Shown in pieces: positions 8,215 to 16,585 of a DNA stretch of 33,912 nt. The stretch is from Caldilineaceae bacterium SB0662_bin_25 (GTDB lineage Bacteria > Chloroflexota > Anaerolineae > Caldilineales > Caldilineaceae). Location of the stretch: positions 1-33,912 of the forward strand of contig VXOE01000330.1 in NCBI GenBank assembly GCA_009840225.1, written 5' to 3'. Position 1 is the first letter of the stretch. Each line of letters begins with the position of its first letter. The notes beneath the pieces were generated by a model, which did no database searches, had not been told where the DNA came from, and was given only the letters and a program-made list of their open reading frames with translations. The translations under genes were made by a program, and so were the position numbers.

Positions 8215-8982
8215 GTGGCTGAACTCTTCGATGCGGTCGCGCAGGCAATCCGACAAGATGAGTTGTGCGCGGTTGTTACTGTACTGAGCGGAGACAAAAT
8301 CGGGGGTAAGTTGCTGGTGCGCCGTGAGCGCAAGAGGGACGCGGGCGGTCCTTCCTTTGCGGCCACCGGGTCATTGGGAGACACGGCCCTGGAGCAAGCC
8401 GCCCTTGCTCACGCGAGGGAAGCGATGGAGGCGCGTAGGACGACACGCATTTCGCTGCCGGTGGAAGAAGGGGAATGGGAACTTCTGATCGACGTGCATG
8501 TTCCACAGGAGAGGCTGGTCATTGTGGGGGCGGTCCACATCGCGATTCCTCTCGTCGCCTTTGCCCGCGAGCTAGGTCTGAAAACTGTCGTTGTAGACGC
8601 TCGCCCCATTTTCGCTACCCAGGACCGCTTCGACCATGCGGATGAGTTGATTCGGAGCTGGCCTGAGGACGCTCTGCGAGAGATGAAGCTGAACGAATCG
8701 ACGTATGTTGTCACGCTAACGCATGACGAGAAGCTGGACACGCCCGCCCTGGTTTACGCACTGGGCCATCCCGTTAGCTACATTGGCGCGCTCGGCTCAA
8801 AACGCACGCATGCCAAACGAGTCGCGGTCTTGCGCGAGGCCGGCGTCAGCGACGAGCAGATTTCCCGCATTCACGCGCCGATAGGACTTGACCTTGGAGG
8901 CCGCAGCCCTGGAGAAATCGCGCTGGCGATCATGGCAGAGATCGTGCAGGTGCGGAATCGGGTTAAGGAGACGGGCCGATGA
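8215..8982 (+). CDS. XdhC-family protein with C-terminal Rossmann domain
   Basis: This protein of about 255 residues ends with a typical XdhC_C domain: a Rossmann-like '[17 protein letters not shown]' segment, '[14 protein letters not shown]', then '[18 protein letters not shown]'. About 100 residues precede it, including its own [15 protein letters not shown] segment, so it is more than a broken C-terminal half. The glycine-rich loop is GAVH, where GxGH is more usual. The frame opens at TTG 8200, but GTG 8215 has a GGAG (8202-8205) nine bases ahead and is preferred. It should act with the preceding gene in molybdenum cofactor processing. Its stop overlaps the glcD start (ATGA), which links the cox and glc parts of the operon. 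Confidence 0.87.
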   Translation: MAELFDAVAQAIRQDELCAVVTVLSGDKIGGKLLVRRERKRDAGGPSFAATGSLGDTALEQAALAHAREAMEARRTTRISLPVEEGEWELLIDVHVPQERLVIVGAVHIAIPLVAFARELGLKTVVVDARPIFATQDRFDHADELIRSWPEDALREMKLNESTYVVTLTHDEKLDTPALVYALGHPVSYIGALGSKRTHAKRVAVLREAGVSDEQISRIHAPIGLDLGGRSPGEIALAIMAEIVQVRNRVKETGR

Positions 8983-10424
8983 ACGTTCATCCACTGATCG
9001 AGACGCTGTCGCGTTTATATGATGCCGACCGCCTCCTGACCCGTCCGGCCCAGTTGATGGCCTATGAATCGGACGCGCTGACGGCATTTCAGCAGAGAGC
9101 GGCGGCGGTGGTGATCCCACAGAATCGCGAGGAGGTAATCGAAACGATCCGTCTCTGCCACGGGTACAACGTACCGTTCGTAGCGCGGGGGAGCGGCACC
9201 AGTTTGTCGGGCGGCTCGCTGCCGATCGCTGATGGCATCGTCATCGCTTTGAATCGCCTCGACCGAATCCTGCGGCTGGACGCGGCGGAGCGCATCGCCG
9301 TGGTTGAGCCCGGTGTGATCAATCTCAAGGTCTCCGAGGCGGCGAAGCCTTACGGTCTCTACTATGCGCCCGATCCTTCCAGCCAGTCGATTTGCACAAT
9401 TGGGGGCAACGTAGCCTTCAACTCCGGGGGTGCGCACTGCCTGAAATACGGGATGACCAGCAACCACGTTTTGGGTATGACGGTTGCACTGCCTGACGGA
9501 GAGGTGGTCGAGCTGGGCGGCGAAAGTCTGGAAGGCATAGGGCCCGATTTGCCGGGTTTCTTTGTGGGGAGTGAAGGGCTGTTCGGCGTCGCGTTGGAGA
9601 TCACACTGCGACTGTTACCGATCCCGCAGACCTATCGCACCGTGCTGGCGGCATACGACTCGTTACATGCGGCAGGAGATGCTGTGACGGCAGTGGTGGC
9701 CTCTGGACTGCTACCGGGCGCGATCGAGATCATGGATGCGCTGGCGATCAAGGCGGCGGAGGTGGGCGCTAAGGCCGGCTATCCGACGGCGCCGGCGCTG
9801 CTGATCGTTGAGTTGGAGGGAGAAGAGAGCGCAGTGGAAGCTGAATTCTCCCAACTGATGCAGCTGATAGAGGAGACCGCGCCGGTCGAGGTGCGCATGG
9901 CGCAGACCGCGGACGAACGCGCCCGTATTTGGAAGGGGCGCAAGGCAGCTTTCTCGGCAGTTGGTCGTCTGGCCCCGGACTATATCGTTCAGGATGGGGT
10001 CGTGCCCCGCAGCCGGCTGGGGGATGCGCTGGCGGAGATCGACCGGCTCAGCGCCAGCTACGGCATCGACGTGGCCAACGTTTTCCACGCCGGTGACGGC
10101 AACCTGCACCCGCTGATCCTCTTCGACGGCCGCGAAGAGGGCGCACTGGAACGGGCGGAGGAACTAGCCGGAGAAGTCCTCGAACTGTGCGTCGAGCTAG
10201 GCGGCTCCATCACGGGCGAACACGGAGTCGGCATGGAAAAGCGCGCCTTCCTTCCCAAAATGTATGGTCCGTTGGAGATGCAGGCGATGGAGGATGTGCG
10301 CCGCAGCGTCGACAGCAAGTCGCTGGCCAATCGCGGCAAGATGCTGCCGGCGGGCGAGGCCGAGTCGTTGACGCACGTTGGGCCCCATCCGCTGGAGAAG
10401 GCGGGCGTCATCTTCAGGGAGTAA
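8979..10424 (+). CDS. glcD: GlcD-type FAD-linked 2-hydroxyacid oxidase subunit
   Basis: This 481-residue FAD-binding oxidase of the GlcD/D-lactate dehydrogenase type has normal length. FAD-binding motifs are [10 protein letters not shown] (70-79) and [12 protein letters not shown] (140-151). The C-terminal cap carries HAGDGNLHP (370-378) and GEHGVG (413-418), the usual metal/substrate-site histidines. With GlcE and GlcF downstream it should oxidise glycolate or a related 2-hydroxy acid to the 2-oxo acid and pass electrons to the membrane. D-lactate or another D-2-hydroxy acid is equally possible from sequence alone. The start overlaps the XdhC stop as ATGA, so it is translationally coupled to the cofactor-maturation genes. 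Confidence 0.93.
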   Translation: MNVHPLIETLSRLYDADRLLTRPAQLMAYESDALTAFQQRAAAVVIPQNREEVIETIRLCHGYNVPFVARGSGTSLSGGSLPIADGIVIALNRLDRILRLDAAERIAVVEPGVINLKVSEAAKPYGLYYAPDPSSQSICTIGGNVAFNSGGAHCLKYGMTSNHVLGMTVALPDGEVVELGGESLEGIGPDLPGFFVGSEGLFGVALEITLRLLPIPQTYRTVLAAYDSLHAAGDAVTAVVASGLLPGAIEIMDALAIKAAEVGAKAGYPTAPALLIVELEGEESAVEAEFSQLMQLIEETAPVEVRMAQTADERARIWKGRKAAFSAVGRLAPDYIVQDGVVPRSRLGDALAEIDRLSASYGIDVANVFHAGDGNLHPLILFDGREEGALERAEELAGEVLELCVELGGSITGEHGVGMEKRAFLPKMYGPLEMQAMEDVRRSVDSKSLANRGKMLPAGEAESLTHVGPHPLEKAGVIFRE

Positions 10425-10488
10425 GGGAAGACCAGGTCCGCGAGAAATACGCTTTGACAGAAACACAGACTTTCGGGGTAGGTGAGAG

Positions 10489-12621
10489 GTGAGAAGAACT
10501 GTACTCTTTGCCACTGCCCTGCTCGTCCTTTCCCTTATCGGCGCTTGCAATCCGAGTGAAGAGCTTCTTCAACCAGGCGTCGAATCTACTGTTGAACCGC
10601 AACCCGAGCCGATTGCTGCGCCGACTCCGGCCAGCGAAAACGTTGCCATGCTGGGAACTGCGGACGCCTTTGAAAGAAGCCAATTTGCGCAGTTGGCGAT
10701 CGACGGGGATCTGGAATCGATCTGGAATTCGCAGCAGTTGGCGCCGCAGTGGTTTTCGATAGCATTCGATAGCTTCTACCTGGTTGACAGAATCGAGCTG
10801 GTGGTGACGCAACTGCCCGCCGGCCCAACCACGCATGAAGTCTGGCTGGGGAGCGGTTCTGACACACGCGTCCTCCAGGAGAGGCTGTTTGACATATATA
10901 CGGAGGATGGCCAGACAGTTGAGATTGCCGTTGAGCCTCCTCGCAGGTTAAACGAAGTGTTGATTGTCACTCTCGATAGTCCCAGTTGGGTCGGGTGGCG
11001 AGAGATAAGGGTTTTTGGGTCGCCGGCTGTCGAACCTGTGCAAGAGGCAGGTGGAGAGATCGAGGCCGGCGGGACCGAGCGAACTGCAGCTGAACCGTCG
11101 ACGCCGGTGGAGGAGAATATAGCAACTGTTGGATCTGCGTTCGCTTCGGCAGAAGAGGAGTTGGCCGGCCAGGCGATTGACGGTGAGCCGGATACCTTCT
11201 GGACTGCCGGTCTTCCTGCGCCGCAGTGGTATTCGGTCTCCTTCGACGAACTATACGTTGTCGACAGGCTGGAACTGGAGATTGCACAGTCGCCAGCTGG
11301 CCCGACGACGCACGAGATCTGGCTGGGGAACGGTTCCAGCACGCGGACGATGTATTGGCGGTTTGACAACCAGCACACGGAAGACGGACAGACGTTGGAG
11401 GTCCCCATCGTTCCGCCGCGCAGCATCAGCGAGGTGCAGGTTCTGACACTTGACAGTCCGAGTTGGGTGGCGTGGCGAGAGGTCAAGGTTTTTGGTTCAC
11501 GGTCTGATGACCCGGTCGGAGATACGGGGCTGCCGAAGTTCGATTTGATCAAGACTGCCGAAGGTCTTGCGCTGCCTGTGCAGGTCACGCACGCCGGCGA
11601 TGGGTCTGGTCGCCTGTTCGTCGTCGAGCAGGAGGGTCAGATTCGAGTCGTCAAGGACGGCATAGTCGAAGAGACACCTTTCCTCGACATTTCAGGCCGG
11701 GTTCGATGCTGCGGAGAACGGGGCTTGCTCAACGTAGCATTTCCGCCGGGTTATGTCGACAAGAATTACTTTTATGCAAGTTATACGGACAGGGCCGGGG
11801 ACACGGTCATCAGCCGCTTCAAGGCGACTGCCAATCCTGACCGTGCCGACCCAGAGAGCGAGGAGGTTGTGCTCCTGATCGCACAGCCGGACCAGGTCCA
11901 CAATGGCGGCCGCATTGTCTTCGGTCCTGACGGGTTCCTTTACATCGGCAGCGGAGACGGCGGCCACCCTACGCTTAAGGATGTTGAGAATCGTGCGCAG
12001 GATCCGGGCACGCTGCTGGGCAAGATTTTGCGCATTGACGTAGAATCGGACGTCAGGCCGTACGGCATCCCGGCGGATAACCCATTTGTAGAGGTCGACG
12101 GTCACCGCGGCGAGATTTGGGCACTGGGGCTGCGCAATCCATGGGGCTTTGCCTTTGACAAGTTGACCGGCGATCTGTACATTCCGGATGCGGGCCACAT
12201 AAAGCACGAAGAGGTGAACTTTCAGCCTGCAGCAAGCCGCGGTGGTGAAAACTACGGCTGGAACATAAAAGAAGGGAGCAGGTGTTTCGAGTCGGTGTCG
12301 TGCAGCGCGCAGGGCTTGATTTCGCCTGTTGTCGAGTACGATCACGTGTACTCCTGTGCGATCGTGGGGGGCGCTGTCTATCGCGGCAACGACTATTCTG
12401 CATTGGACGGCGTATTCTTCTACGGCGACTTCTGCAGCGGCAGGGTCTGGGGGTTGAAACGGTCGAAAGCCGATTCAAATGGAAGCATCTATGATGGTTG
12501 GCTGAGTACACTGCCCGTAAACGCCAAAGTCCCTGTCAGCGGCGTGGGCGAGGACGAAGAGGGCAATTTGTACGTAACCGGCTATCAGGATGGCGCTCTG
12601 TACCTGATTACCGGGGAATAG
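10489..12621 (+). CDS. lipoprotein PQQ-type sugar dehydrogenase with two discoidin-like domains
   Basis: This exported lipoprotein of 710 residues starts at GTG 10489 (GGGTAGG about six bases upstream). Its signal peptide ends at the lipobox-like LIGAC, with C20 as the lipidated residue. Two tandem F5/8 type C (discoidin)-like domains follow at about 50-178 and 209-337, linked by a Glu/Pro/Thr-rich spacer. Residues about 351-710 form a six-bladed GSDH/sorbosone dehydrogenase-type propeller. It carries the 'HNGGRIVFGPDG' segment, with H471 as the expected catalytic base, and 'LRNPWGFAFD'. Such enzymes oxidise aldose sugars using PQQ outside the cytoplasm. The discoidin domains probably bind glycans or a cell surface. 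It splits glcD from glcE, which is unusual. An adjacent Cys pair near 406 could form a vicinal disulfide. Confidence 0.87.
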   Translation: MRRTVLFATALLVLSLIGACNPSEELLQPGVESTVEPQPEPIAAPTPASENVAMLGTADAFERSQFAQLAIDGDLESIWNSQQLAPQWFSIAFDSFYLVDRIELVVTQLPAGPTTHEVWLGSGSDTRVLQERLFDIYTEDGQTVEIAVEPPRRLNEVLIVTLDSPSWVGWREIRVFGSPAVEPVQEAGGEIEAGGTERTAAEPSTPVEENIATVGSAFASAEEELAGQAIDGEPDTFWTAGLPAPQWYSVSFDELYVVDRLELEIAQSPAGPTTHEIWLGNGSSTRTMYWRFDNQHTEDGQTLEVPIVPPRSISEVQVLTLDSPSWVAWREVKVFGSRSDDPVGDTGLPKFDLIKTAEGLALPVQVTHAGDGSGRLFVVEQEGQIRVVKDGIVEETPFLDISGRVRCCGERGLLNVAFPPGYVDKNYFYASYTDRAGDTVISRFKATANPDRADPESEEVVLLIAQPDQVHNGGRIVFGPDGFLYIGSGDGGHPTLKDVENRAQDPGTLLGKILRIDVESDVRPYGIPADNPFVEVDGHRGEIWALGLRNPWGFAFDKLTGDLYIPDAGHIKHEEVNFQPAASRGGENYGWNIKEGSRCFESVSCSAQGLISPVVEYDHVYSCAIVGGAVYRGNDYSALDGVFFYGDFCSGRVWGLKRSKADSNGSIYDGWLSTLPVNAKVPVSGVGEDEEGNLYVTGYQDGALYLITGE
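10636..11500 (+). repeat. tandem intragenic repeat encoding two discoidin-like domains
   Basis: Two copies (about 10636-11022 and 11113-11500) encode clearly related domains. Shared anchors are EN[VI]A at the start, AIDG, APQW[FY]S, PAGPTTHE[VI]WLG, TEDGQT[VL]E, LDSPSWV and WRE[IV][KR]VFGS at the end. Similarity is highest in the LDSPSWV-to-VFGS segment. This is an internal duplication within the dehydrogenase gene. Confidence 0.85.
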
Positions 12622-12655
12622 GTAGCAAGAGTAAACGGCCTGCGGCCTCAGTTCA

Positions 12656-12676
12656 CTGTGGCGCCGTGGCGCACAG
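12656..12676. terminator. small hairpin between the dehydrogenase gene and glcE
   Basis: CTGTG and CGC pair with GCG and CACAG around a CGTG loop, with one bulged G, giving about eight base pairs. No T-run follows, so this is at best a weak or factor-dependent terminator. The rest of the 138-bp gap (12622-12759) shows GGCCTGCGGCC (12638-12648) and no clear promoter. Confidence 0.25.
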
Positions 12677-12759
12677 ATACACTGGATTCCTCCTGTCAAG
12701 AAACATGTTTTAGTTCCCTGCAGACGGAACGAGAGTTTGACCGGCAAAGTGCTTGAACC

Positions 12760-13935
12760 ATGAACAGCGTTTCTGAAATCCAGGAGGCAGTACAGGGGGC
12801 GAAGAGCGTGCGCGTCCGAGGGGGCGGCTCCAAACCAGCTCTGTCGCAGCGAGACTGCCAAGTGGACGCGCAATGTCTTGACCTGTCCGCGCTGAAAGGG
12901 GTCATCGACTATCAGCCCGAAGAGTATACCTTTACCGCCCGCGCCGGTACACCCGTAGCAGAGATGACGGCGCTGCTGGCGGAGAAGGGCCAGTATCTGC
13001 CCTTCGATCCGCCACTGGCCGAACGCGGAGCAACGCTGGGGGGAACGGTCGCCGCCGGCCTGAGCGGGCCGGGACGCTACCGCTACGGCGGCATTCGTGA
13101 CTTTCTGATCGGCATTCGCTTTGTCGACGGGAAGGGACAGGAGGTGCGGGGCGGGGGCGCGGTGGTGAAAAACGCGGCTGGGTTCGACTTCCCCAAACTG
13201 TTTGTCGGCAGTCTGGGACGATTGGGCATATTGACCGAACTGACCTTCAAAGTCTTCCCCCAGCCCTCGGCGTACGCGACCGTGGCAGCGGAATTTGACG
13301 GGCTTTCCGATCTGCTAGGCGCTCTCGATGCGGTGACGCGCAGCGCCATCGACCTGCACGCGGTAGACTTTGCGCCGGAGGAGCAGGGTTGGACCCTCTG
13401 GGTGCGCATTGGCGGACTGCTGACCGTTCTGCAGGAGCGGGCGCAGGCGTTGCGGACGGTTGTGTCCGCAGGCACGGGGCAAATGCGCAGTCTCTCCTTG
13501 TACCAGGACCAGGAAGAAGAAGAGGGCCTCTGGCAAACGGTGCGTTCCATGAGATGGCTTACGGAAGGAACGGGGCTGGTTCGGATCCCGTTGACGCCGC
13601 AACGGATCCCGGCGGTGGAGGAAGCGCTTAGCGGCTCCCAGACCGCGACGCGGCGTTATAGCGTCGGCGGAAATCTGCTCTGGTTGGGCTGGCCGGACGT
13701 AACGGCACAAGCAGGTGTTGAGCAGGATTCTTCCCGAGACCTCCACGGCCTCTTGCAGGAACTGGGCCTGCAAGGTATACAACTGATCGGCCGCGCGCGA
13801 CGTGAAGGGGCAAACCGCGACGAAGGCGACGCTAGAGACCATGAAGGCCCATTGCTGGGTAGACCGCTGCAAAACGCGTTCCTGCGACGGATTGCGGCCG
13901 CCCTGGATCCGGAGGGAAAGTTCGAACCGTGGTAA
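12760..13935 (+). CDS. glcE: GlcE-like FAD-binding subunit
   Basis: This 391-residue protein of the glycolate oxidase GlcE type carries the FAD-binding core only. ATLGGTVAAGLSGPGRYRYG (91-110) is the flavin-binding segment. GGGAVVKNAAGFDFPKLFVG (131-150) and 'GRLGILTELTFKVFP' are the conserved tail of the FAD domain. The shortened C-terminal half, with many charged residues near 355-375, fits GlcE, which is smaller than GlcD and lacks its catalytic cap motifs. It should form a GlcDEF complex, although its gene lies 2.3 kb from glcD, after the PQQ dehydrogenase gene. The ATG has no strong ribosome site. Confidence 0.87.
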   Translation: MNSVSEIQEAVQGAKSVRVRGGGSKPALSQRDCQVDAQCLDLSALKGVIDYQPEEYTFTARAGTPVAEMTALLAEKGQYLPFDPPLAERGATLGGTVAAGLSGPGRYRYGGIRDFLIGIRFVDGKGQEVRGGGAVVKNAAGFDFPKLFVGSLGRLGILTELTFKVFPQPSAYATVAAEFDGLSDLLGALDAVTRSAIDLHAVDFAPEEQGWTLWVRIGGLLTVLQERAQALRTVVSAGTGQMRSLSLYQDQEEEEGLWQTVRSMRWLTEGTGLVRIPLTPQRIPAVEEALSGSQTATRRYSVGGNLLWLGWPDVTAQAGVEQDSSRDLHGLLQELGLQGIQLIGRARREGANRDEGDARDHEGPLLGRPLQNAFLRRIAAALDPEGKFEPW

Positions 13936-13975
13936 CGACAGCAAAAACCAACAATTCTGATCGAGGAGCAAGCTG

Positions 13976-14944
13976 ATGAAAGCGATTCGAGTGCAAGAGG
14001 TCGGCGACCCCAATGTGTTGCAGAGCGTTGACGTGCCGACACCTGAGCCGGGTGCGCGGGAAGCGCGCGTAAAGATCGAGGTGGCAGGCGTCAACTTTAT
14101 CGACACCTATCACCGACGTGGTTGGTATCCGTTGCCGCTGCCCTTCACCCCCGGAGTCGAAGGCGCGGGGGTTGTCGATGCCGTGGGCGAGGGCGTAACC
14201 GAAGTAGCGGTCGGCGATGCCGTGGCTTACGGGATGTCGACCGGATCCTATGCCGAGTACGCCATCGTTCCCTCGAAAAATCTGGTCCACCGTCCGGATG
14301 GCGTAGATGCCCAACACGGGGCGGCGGCGATGATCCAGGGGCTGACCGCCCACTACCTCGCGTGCAGCACCTATCCGCTCAAGCCGGGCGATACCTGCCT
14401 GGTGCATGCCGCGGCCGGCGGCACAGGGGCTCTGCTGGTACAGATCGCCAAACTGCGCGGCGCGCGCGTGCTCGGAACGGTTTCCACCGAGGAGAAGGCG
14501 CGCATCGCCAAGGCGGCCGGTGCAGACGCCACGATCCGCTACACAGAAGTAGACTTTGCGGAAGCGGTGCGCGATCTGACCGGCGGCGAAGGTGTCGAGG
14601 TCGTGTACGATTCGGTCGGCATCGCTACTTTCGATAAGAGCCTGGACTGCCTGAAGCCGCGCGGCTATATGGTACTGTTCGGCCAAGCGAGCGGCGTTGT
14701 TCCTTCAATCGACCCGCAGATCCTCAACCAGAAGGGCTCCCTCTTCCTGACGCGGCCAACGCTGGCCTCCCATATGCTCACGCGATCGGAGTTGGAGGGC
14801 CGCGCCAATGACATTTTCAGCTGGATCGCGGAGGGCAAGCTGGAGATCCGCATCGACCGCACATTCCCGCTCGACGATGCGGAGGGCGCACATACATACC
14901 TGGAAGCGCGCCAGACCAAGGGCAAGGTTCTGTTAACGACTTAA
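13976..14944 (+). CDS. qor: NADPH:quinone oxidoreductase (zinc-free MDR family)
   Basis: This 322-residue medium-chain reductase of the quinone oxidoreductase type has '[20 protein letters not shown]' near residues 38-57, typical of QOR/zeta-crystallin. The nucleotide-binding motif [10 protein letters not shown] is at 145-154. The structural and catalytic zinc ligands of alcohol dehydrogenases are absent. The family reduces quinones or reactive enones with NADPH in the cytoplasm. A strong GAGGAG site lies seven bases before the ATG, and only 40 bp separate it from glcE. Its position inside the glc set suggests a redox role coupled to these oxidases, for example dealing with reactive carbonyl products. 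That is inference. Confidence 0.9.
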   Translation: MKAIRVQEVGDPNVLQSVDVPTPEPGAREARVKIEVAGVNFIDTYHRRGWYPLPLPFTPGVEGAGVVDAVGEGVTEVAVGDAVAYGMSTGSYAEYAIVPSKNLVHRPDGVDAQHGAAAMIQGLTAHYLACSTYPLKPGDTCLVHAAAGGTGALLVQIAKLRGARVLGTVSTEEKARIAKAAGADATIRYTEVDFAEAVRDLTGGEGVEVVYDSVGIATFDKSLDCLKPRGYMVLFGQASGVVPSIDPQILNQKGSLFLTRPTLASHMLTRSELEGRANDIFSWIAEGKLEIRIDRTFPLDDAEGAHTYLEARQTKGKVLLTT

Positions 14945-14963
14945 CGCCAGAGACTGCAATCCC

Positions 14964-16220
14964 ATGCGCCACTCAATTCCGGTAGACTCTCTCGGTCCCC
15001 AAGCCCCGTCAATGGCGGAAGCCGTCGCCAACTGCGTCCATTGCGGCTTCTGTCTGCCGGCCTGCCCGACATACCTGGCGCTAGGGGAGGAGATGGACTC
15101 GCCGCGCGGGCGCATAATCCTGATGAAAGGCGCGCTGGAAGGTGAGCTGTCCCAGGAGGAGGTGCTGCCGCATGTGGACCGATGCCTGGGCTGCCTGGCC
15201 TGCGTCACGGCGTGCCCTTCTGGGGTCGAGTACGGGGAACTGCTCACACCTTTTCGGGAGATGACGGAAAAAGGGCGCAACCGTTCCGCCATGGAGGAGT
15301 TGTCGCGCACGCTGACCAATCAGACGCTCCCCTACCCCGGACGATTCCGCGCCGCAGCAATATTGGGGCGCTATACGAAATTCCTCAAACCGTTCCTGCC
15401 CGCGGCGCTGCAAACGATGCTTGATCTGCTGCCCGAACGGTTGCCGCCGCGCGTCGCTCTGCCGCGACTGGCGCCGGCTCGGGGGGAGCGGCGGGCGCGA
15501 GTTGCGCTGCTGAGCGGCTGCGCCCAACAAGTGCTAGCCCCCGGGATAAACAGCGCCACCGTCGAGGTTTTGACCAGCAATGGCGTAGAAGTGGTCATCC
15601 CGCCGCGCCAGGTTTGTTGCGGCGCACTTTCAATGCATACCGGCGCAGCAGACCAGGCGCGGGCGCTGGCCCGACGCAACTTCGACGCGTTCAACCTGGA
15701 CGAAGTCGATGCAGTGGTGACCAACGCGGCCGGTTGTGGATCCGGCATGCACGAGTACCCTTTGCTGTTTGCAGGCGAGCCAGAAGAGCAGGCGGCGCGA
15801 GAGTTCGCCGACAAGGTGCAGGATGTGACTGTATTCCTGGATGCACTCGGCATCGTGTCGCCGCCAGGGCTTCCTGAACCATTGACCGTCGCCTATCACG
15901 ACGCCTGCCATCTCGCACACGCCCAAGGGGTCACGGACGCGCCGCGCCGACTGCTGGCGGCGGTTCAGAACCTCACACTCGTACCGATCCCGGAGGGGGA
16001 GATTTGCTGTGGGTCTGCGGGGAGCTATAACATCGATCAGCCGGAGATTGCCGCCGAGTTGGGCCACCGCAAGGCCAGAGCCATTCTCAGCACCGGAGCG
16101 CAGGCTGTGATCACAGGCAACATCGGCTGCATGACCCAGATCGACAACCACCTGCGGCGGCTTGGGAAACAATTGCCCATTTATCACACTGTAGAGCTTC
16201 TTACCGGAAGCGAAGAGTGA
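14964..16220 (+). CDS. glcF: GlcF-like iron-sulfur subunit
   Basis: This 418-residue protein has two [4Fe-4S] ferredoxin motifs, C24-C27-C30-C34 and C74-C77-C80-C84. Two CCG domains follow, each with a CCG core: [10 protein letters not shown] and CCGSAGSYN. This is the standard GlcF layout, linking the flavin subunits GlcD and GlcE to the quinone pool at the membrane surface. It begins 19 bp after qor with a poor ribosome site, so it may depend on coupling. It is the last gene of the + strand run and is convergent with the - strand genes that follow. I see no clear intrinsic terminator after it. Confidence 0.93.
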   Translation: MRHSIPVDSLGPQAPSMAEAVANCVHCGFCLPACPTYLALGEEMDSPRGRIILMKGALEGELSQEEVLPHVDRCLGCLACVTACPSGVEYGELLTPFREMTEKGRNRSAMEELSRTLTNQTLPYPGRFRAAAILGRYTKFLKPFLPAALQTMLDLLPERLPPRVALPRLAPARGERRARVALLSGCAQQVLAPGINSATVEVLTSNGVEVVIPPRQVCCGALSMHTGAADQARALARRNFDAFNLDEVDAVVTNAAGCGSGMHEYPLLFAGEPEEQAAREFADKVQDVTVFLDALGIVSPPGLPEPLTVAYHDACHLAHAQGVTDAPRRLLAAVQNLTLVPIPEGEICCGSAGSYNIDQPEIAAELGHRKARAILSTGAQAVITGNIGCMTQIDNHLRRLGKQLPIYHTVELLTGSEE

Positions 16221-16248
16221 TCAAGGGGCAGCGGAAGTTCTCCTGCGT

Positions 16249-16461
16249 TTAGCGAATACACTGTTCGCCGGCCACGCGAGACGAGTAACCGGTTCTTAAC
16301 CACTCGTCAACCGCCTCTTGCAGCCCGTTTAACCCACCTTGTCTAACCTGATAGTCGAAGCAGTCAACCAGAATTGGGAAGCCTGTTCTACGGGTGAGGT
16401 CGGCGCGCAGTTGCTTAAGGCGTTGACGGACTTGCCCGCCGCTTTCTGTTCCGGATGCGAG
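16249..16461 (-). pseudogene. decayed C-terminal fragment of a class IV aminotransferase
   Basis: The 365-bp gap between glcF and the membrane-protein gene hides a - strand fragment. It reads GGQVRQRLKQLRADLTRR then TGFPILV, matching the C-terminus of the intact aminotransferase at 19732-20637 at 18 of 25 residues. About 84 bases (16367-16450) align without a gap at roughly 75% identity by hand count. An in-frame TGA at 16462-16464 cuts it off upstream. Downstream the frame runs about 35 codons beyond the usual end, to a stop at 16249-16251. No start or catalytic region remains, so I call it a gene relic. The rest of the gap (16465-16585) shows no gene. Confidence 0.7.
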
Positions 16462-16585
16462 TCAGCGCGAGTAGACGATTGGGCGCAGCACATCTGCTGT
16501 TCCACCCCGGCATCTGACCATCGCCGATTCATCCGTCCCCATCCGAAACCGTGCCCGAAATGGACGCAGCCGGCCCGCAGTTCAT

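Noticed and set aside
7884-8982. XdhC gene broken by a simple frameshift
   Set aside because: The second frame has its own ribosome site and about 100 extra residues before the Rossmann domain, more than a continuation would need.
10776-11588. 270-codon - strand frame opposite the PQQ-type dehydrogenase
   Set aside because: It mirrors the discoidin repeats of the sense gene, is Ser/Thr-rich and has no independent support.
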